A DNA stretch of 7,636 bases, taken from NCBI GenBank assembly GCA_023382535.1, contig JAHDWA010000169.1:1-7636 (forward strand), given 5' to 3'. Below the pieces are notes generated by a model. It searched no databases. It saw only the letters and a program-made list of their open reading frames with translations, and was not told where the DNA came from. This document shows positions 4,836 to 7,636 of the stretch, one piece after another; within the stretch, counting starts at the first letter, position 1, and every line of letters starts with the position of its first letter. Both the position numbers and the translations under genes were made by a program. This DNA is from Anaerolineae bacterium (GTDB lineage: Bacteria; Chloroflexota; Anaerolineae; 4572-78; J111).

Positions 4836-5189
4836 GAGAAGGTAAATCTAACCCAAAAGTTCAACCTGTTTAACGAAACCTGGAGTCCCCGCATTGCCGG
4901 CGAACTTAACGACGCCTATGTCAAACTGGCCAAGCTCAAAGGTGAGTTTGTGTGGCATCACCATGAGGCCGAGGACGAACTCTTCTGGGTGGTCAAGGGC
5001 CGGCTGCTGATCAAGTTCCGCGACCGCGATGTGTGGCTGGATGAGGGCGAGCTGCTCATTATCCCCAAAGGCGTCGAACATCTGCCCGTGGCCGAAGAAG
5101 AGGTGCACGTTGTCCTGATCGAGCCGAAATCTACGGTCAACACCGGCAACGTCCAGAACGAGCGCACCGCCGGCGAGCAGTGGCTATGA
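4833..5189 (+). CDS. Small single-domain cupin (cupin_2 type) protein
   Basis: A 118-aa single beta-barrel cupin. Both conserved motifs are readable. Motif 1 is G37-x4-H42-x-H44-x4-E49-x6-G56 (GEFVWHHHEAEDELFWVVKG). Motif 2 is G72-x5-P78-x-G80-x2-H83 (GELLIIPKGVEHLPVA). Together they give the 3-His/1-Glu metal site (His42, His44, Glu49, His83) expected for a metal-binding cupin; the usual Asn at the end of motif 2 is Ala87. Such small cupins include isomerases, dioxygenases and proteins of unknown role, and the substrate cannot be inferred. It follows the deacylase by 19 nt and has its own good ribosome site, so it is the last gene of the + strand operon. It converges on the membrane protein gene with an 18-19 bp gap and no obvious terminator. 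Confidence 0.9.
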   Translation: MEKVNLTQKFNLFNETWSPRIAGELNDAYVKLAKLKGEFVWHHHEAEDELFWVVKGRLLIKFRDRDVWLDEGELLIIPKGVEHLPVAEEEVHVVLIEPKSTVNTGNVQNERTAGEQWL

Positions 5190-5208
5190 GGCAGGTTATA
5201 GAGCTTCG

Positions 5209-5781
5209 TTAGGATGAACGGCGGTATCTCCGCCTGATCCGGCGCCGTTCGGGCGGCTGCCAAAACATCAAACCGGCCTGGAAAACAATCCCTACGATCA
5301 CCAGAACCACCCACAGCACCAAGTCAAACGGTGGGGTAAGCGTGACAATCCCGGAAAGCCTGACCGCCTCTGTTACCAGGCTAGCCCCGGCCACGGACGA
5401 TAACACAATCAAGGCCGGATCAAACAGGTAAAGTATCAGTACTGCACCGATAATCCCGCCAATGATGTAGATCAGCCATTCCCACGGGCTTACCCTCAGC
5501 CCCACCGCCGCCAGCAGCGATAACAGGGCGTAACCGCCGAAGATAAACCCGGCCAGGGCTATCGCTATGTGCTGCACCACCACGGCCAAAAGCAAACCGA
5601 CCAATCCCAGCACCAGAGCCACCAGCAAAATAAGCCAGTCCGGCTGGCCGGGCAGCAACTGAGGTGTGACCATCACCCCGAACACAAAACCGGCTACCGC
5701 TACAAACAACCAGAATAAGTGACGCCCAAACAATAATACGGCCAGGCCAATGATAAAATTGATCAATGGAGAAAGCATCAT
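5209..5781 (-). CDS. Multi-pass membrane protein, DUF4203/TMEM198-like
   Basis: A 190-aa integral membrane protein. Hydrophobic segments lie at about 5-19, 22-40, 48-69, 70-94, 102-120, 122-140 and 153-174, many rich in Gly and Ala (GFVFGV, GFIFGGYALL, IIGGIIGA). It ends in a strongly basic tail (RRRIRRRYRR, 179-188) that is probably cytoplasmic. Glycine-spaced helices and size resemble DUF4203/TMEM198-type proteins, but that is by eye and the function is unknown. The start ATG at 5781 overlaps the stop of the creatininase-family gene by 4 nt (ATGA), with GGAG (5792-5789) 7 nt upstream inside that gene, so the two are translationally coupled. A second ATG directly follows (MM). Confidence 0.85.
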   Translation of the reverse strand: MMLSPLINFIIGLAVLLFGRHLFWLFVAVAGFVFGVMVTPQLLPGQPDWLILLVALVLGLVGLLLAVVVQHIAIALAGFIFGGYALLSLLAAVGLRVSPWEWLIYIIGGIIGAVLILYLFDPALIVLSSVAGASLVTEAVRLSGIVTLTPPFDLVLWVVLVIVGIVFQAGLMFWQPPERRRIRRRYRRSS

Positions 5782-6605
5782 TGTTTAACTCCAAGATGAT
5801 GATCTACCCGGGGTGGATTCTCAAAACTCCGAAACTCCCGGCATAATTCGATAAACCGCTCGACCGTCACTTCCCATAACTCCCGGCCAAACTCGGCGGT
5901 GGCCACGCTGGCATCCCCGGCCACCCCGGTCCGGCTGATGCGGCTCCACCAATCCTGCCACATGATCGAGCTGGGCCGGCCCAGGTCCCAATTAAAATAC
6001 TTGCCTGCCTGCTGGCCGATGTCACGCTCGGCCTTGTCCATCTGCACCAGGTGGGGCTGCAAGTACAGCATCATAGCGGTTTCGTACTCACAGGCGTGGC
6101 TGACGCTGCCCGGCCCGCCGCGCCGGCCCTTTTCCAGCACGTCGGCGCACAGCGAAGGGTCAATGGCCGCGTTGGGACTCATGGCCCCGCACTTGGCCCC
6201 GGTCACGATGACACATTTCCGCGCCGCCAGATCGGCGATGCTGTGGTTGGAGCCGTGGCCGTTGACAATCAGGATGTGCTTGAAGCCGTGCCGGGCCACG
6301 CTGATAGCTACCTGCGAGACGTAGGCCAGGCAGGTTTCAATGTCTACGGCAATTGTGCCGGGGAAATCCATGTGATGCTCGTCCAGGCCAAAGGGGATGG
6401 TCGGCAGCACCAAAATGTCGCCGTCAGCCCGGCGGCCGGCTTCCTCCAAAATTCCCGCCAAAATGTCGTTGTCGGTGGAGAGGGGCAGGTGCGGGCCGTG
6501 GTCCTCCACCGCGCCGAAGGGGATCAGCACCACCGGCTGGGGGTCTCTGGCCAAGCTCTCGTTCATCTCCGGCCAGGTTAAGTGATCGTAACGCCAGGTT
6601 TTCAT
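5778..6605 (-). CDS. Creatininase-family metal-dependent amidohydrolase
   Basis: A 275-aa cytoplasmic hydrolase of the creatininase family, whose members open cyclic amides or cleave amide bonds (creatinine, formamide derivatives in flavin or deazaflavin pathways, peptide redox-cofactor maturation). The metal-site motifs are present: FGAVEDHGPHLPLSTDND carries Glu34, His36 and Asp45; VNGHGSNHS carries His117; and HACEYETAMML (from His170) carries the late glutamates, where the common HAGE-ET has Cys for Gly. I start at ATG 6605 because GGAG (6616-6613) lies 7 nt upstream; the frame can be extended five codons to a TTG at 6620, but that TTG lies upstream of the ribosome site. The stop TGA overlaps the membrane protein start. 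The substrate is not determined. The aminotransferase lies upstream on the same strand, but a 185-bp hairpin-filled gap separates them. Confidence 0.93.
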   Translation of the reverse strand: MKTWRYDHLTWPEMNESLARDPQPVVLIPFGAVEDHGPHLPLSTDNDILAGILEEAGRRADGDILVLPTIPFGLDEHHMDFPGTIAVDIETCLAYVSQVAISVARHGFKHILIVNGHGSNHSIADLAARKCVIVTGAKCGAMSPNAAIDPSLCADVLEKGRRGGPGSVSHACEYETAMMLYLQPHLVQMDKAERDIGQQAGKYFNWDLGRPSSIMWQDWWSRISRTGVAGDASVATAEFGRELWEVTVERFIELCREFRSFENPPRVDHHLGVKQ

Positions 6606-6638
6606 TTTTACGCTCCGCAATGGATTTAAGAGGAGCCA

Positions 6639-6742
6639 GGGGTTAAAACCCCCCGCTAAGTAACTCCAGCCGACTCAAGTCGGCTGGAAATCAGTGCGCT
6701 TTAGCGTACTTCAGCTATTAGCCCTGAGCTTCAGCTCGGGGC
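6639..6742. repeat. Cluster of four hairpins (BIME/REP-like)
   Basis: Four palindromes lie in 104 bp. GGGGTT (6639-6644) pairs with AACCCC (6647-6652). CCAGCCGAC (6666-6674) pairs with GTCGGCTGG (6679-6687) around TCAA. AGTGCGC (6693-6699) pairs with GCGTACT (6704-6710) around TTTA, with one G-T pair. GCCCTGAGC (6721-6729) pairs with GCTCGGGGC (6734-6742) around TTCA, with one G-T pair. Stems differ, but three share a C-(4-base)-G apex. The cluster fills most of the 6606-6790 gap and has no coding potential. It may be repetitive extragenic DNA or a processed mRNA structure between the aminotransferase and the creatininase-family gene. Confidence 0.7.
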
Positions 6743-6770
6743 GGATGCCGCAGGCCGAGTAGTTACCCGA

Positions 6771-6787
6771 AATAATCGAACATTATT
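6771..6787 (-). repeat. Short AT-rich inverted repeat past the aminotransferase stop
   Basis: AATAAT (6771-6776) and ATTATT (6782-6787) flank CGAAC, 3 bases beyond the minus-strand stop codon at 6791-6793. The stem is too weak and lacks a U-tract, so it is not a convincing terminator on its own. Confidence 0.25.
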
Positions 6788-6790
6788 CTT

Positions 6791-7636
6791 TTACGTGTCT
6801 TTATTAATCACCTCGGCCAGGCGGGTGACGCCCTCAAGCAACTCAGCCGTATCATAATAGGCAAAGCTCAAGCGCAGATAGTTTTGCAGCCCCTGGGCGC
6901 TGGAGAACTTGATCCCCGGCTGAAAACTGACATTATGCTGCCTGGCTTTAAGCAGGATGTCCTGGGCGTTCCAACCCTCCGGTAAACGCAGCCAGATAAA
7001 AAAACCGCCCCCTGGTTCGGCAAAAGAGAGGGCCGGCACCTGCCGGCGTAAGGCGGCGCTCAAAGCAGCGGACCGTTCGTGGTATACGGCTTTCAAGTGG
7101 GCCAGACACTCATCCTGCAGGCCCAATTCGATCAGACTCTGCACCACCGCCGAGGTGAACGGGTTAAGCCCGCCGCCGCTTTCCAGCAAACCGGCGTGAA
7201 GCAGTGGGTCGAGTCGAGTGGGCGCTGCCTGCACCCAGCCCAGGCGCAGGCCAGGGGCCGTAATTTTGGAAAACGAACCCAGGGATATGACCTGGTTGGT
7301 GTCAATATGGGCAGCCAACGGTGGCGGCGGCGGCGTGGTATAATCGAGCATCTGGTAGACCTCGTCGGCGACGATGAGGAAGTTGTGTTCTTGACTCAAC
7401 CGGAGCAGCCGCTCGCGGCGCTCGGCTGAGAGCGTGGCCGCCGAAGGATTGTGAAACGCCGGGATGGTATAGAGAAAGACGGGCCGGTGTTGGGCCAGCT
7501 TTTCCTCCAGCGCCTCGACGATCAGGCCGTTGTCGTCCATAGGAATGCCGACCAGGTTGAGGCGGTAGTCGCGGAAGATCAACAGCGCCAGGAAATAAGT
7601 CGGCTCCTCGACAAAAATGGTATCGCCGGGCTGGGT
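6791..7636 (-). CDS. PLP-dependent class I/II aminotransferase, N-terminus cut by window edge
   Basis: The frame is open to the right edge (281 codons seen), so this is a partial gene. The TTG at 7582 is not the true start, because the upstream codons read TQPGDTIFVEEPTYFLALL, a classic aminotransferase segment. Visible fold-type I residues, numbered from the edge, are Asn63 in PAFHNPS, Asp91 and Tyr94 in VADEVYQML, the Schiff-base Lys124 in GSFSKITAPGLRLGW, and the substrate-carboxylate Arg255 in YLRLSFAYYD. The pattern fits the 2-aminoadipate/MocR-like aminotransferase group (multi-substrate, ARO8-type) more than aspartate aminotransferase, but substrate is not certain. A run of five prolines (YTTPPPPPLAAH) encoded by GGC/GGT repeats sits in a loop ahead of the lysine. 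About 110-130 N-terminal residues probably lie outside the window. Stop is TAA at 6791-6793. Confidence 0.94.
   Translation of the reverse strand, partial: TQPGDTIFVEEPTYFLALLIFRDYRLNLVGIPMDDNGLIVEALEEKLAQHRPVFLYTIPAFHNPSAATLSAERRERLLRLSQEHNFLIVADEVYQMLDYTTPPPPPLAAHIDTNQVISLGSFSKITAPGLRLGWVQAAPTRLDPLLHAGLLESGGGLNPFTSAVVQSLIELGLQDECLAHLKAVYHERSAALSAALRRQVPALSFAEPGGGFFIWLRLPEGWNAQDILLKARQHNVSFQPGIKFSSAQGLQNYLRLSFAYYDTAELLEGVTRLAEVINKDT

Noticed and set aside
6051..6581. 176-aa and other + strand frames opposite the creatininase-family gene
   Set aside because: The minus-strand gene carries the conserved metal-binding motifs; the opposite frames are low-complexity shadows.
7580..7582. TTG at 7582 as the start of the aminotransferase
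   Set aside because: The frame continues to the window edge with typical aminotransferase sequence (PGDTIFVEEPTYF), so the gene is simply truncated by the window.

Overview
The window is a 7.6 kb piece of a moderately GC-rich bacterial chromosome made of ordinary metabolic and housekeeping genes, one small toxin-antitoxin cassette, and an unusually dense set of palindromic intergenic repeats. The gene mix (aldo/keto reductase, EamA transporter, VapBC-type module, YbaK-type deacylase, cupin, creatininase-family amidohydrolase, class I/II aminotransferase) and the abundant dispersed-looking palindromes suggest an environmental bacterium, perhaps of the Chloroflexota. That placement is an impression, because there is no rRNA or marker gene to test it.

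Layout. 1-142: a 22-bp tandem repeat entering from the left edge, then a perfect 15-bp-stem palindrome. 143-1192 (-): an unrecognised 349-aa protein with a faint HEPN-like stretch. 1193-1272: a gap filled by a 20-bp imperfect inverted repeat with G-runs. 1273-2256 (-): aldo/keto reductase with its own ribosome binding site. 2257-2445: a roughly 110-bp MITE-like palindromic element. 2446-3339 (-): EamA-family permease, preceded by a leader hairpin. 3424-3574: a divergent intergenic region with a strong -10 box and a near-perfect palindrome. 3575-5189 (+): four tightly packed genes, namely a VapB-like antitoxin, VapC PIN toxin, YbaK-type aminoacyl-tRNA deacylase and small cupin. 5209-6605 (-): a creatininase-family hydrolase whose stop overlaps the start of a small multi-pass membrane protein. 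6621-6790: a cluster of four hairpins. 6791-7636 (-): the C-terminal part of a PLP-dependent aminotransferase running off the right edge.

The most interesting point is the antitoxin. It begins with a ribbon-helix-helix-like DNA-binding segment joined in frame to a complete-looking short antitoxin of another type. Exactly at the joint lies a perfect Shine-Dalgarno sequence followed by three ATG codons, so the gene could make both a long DNA-binding form and a short neutralising form. The cassette looks more AT-rich than its neighbours. The toxin, a PIN ribonuclease of a family that often attacks tRNA, lies 5 nt upstream of a tRNA-editing-type deacylase, which may be chance or a functional link.

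The other genes are of recognised families with intact catalytic motifs. No CRISPR array, tRNA, rRNA, transposase or prophage gene was seen.
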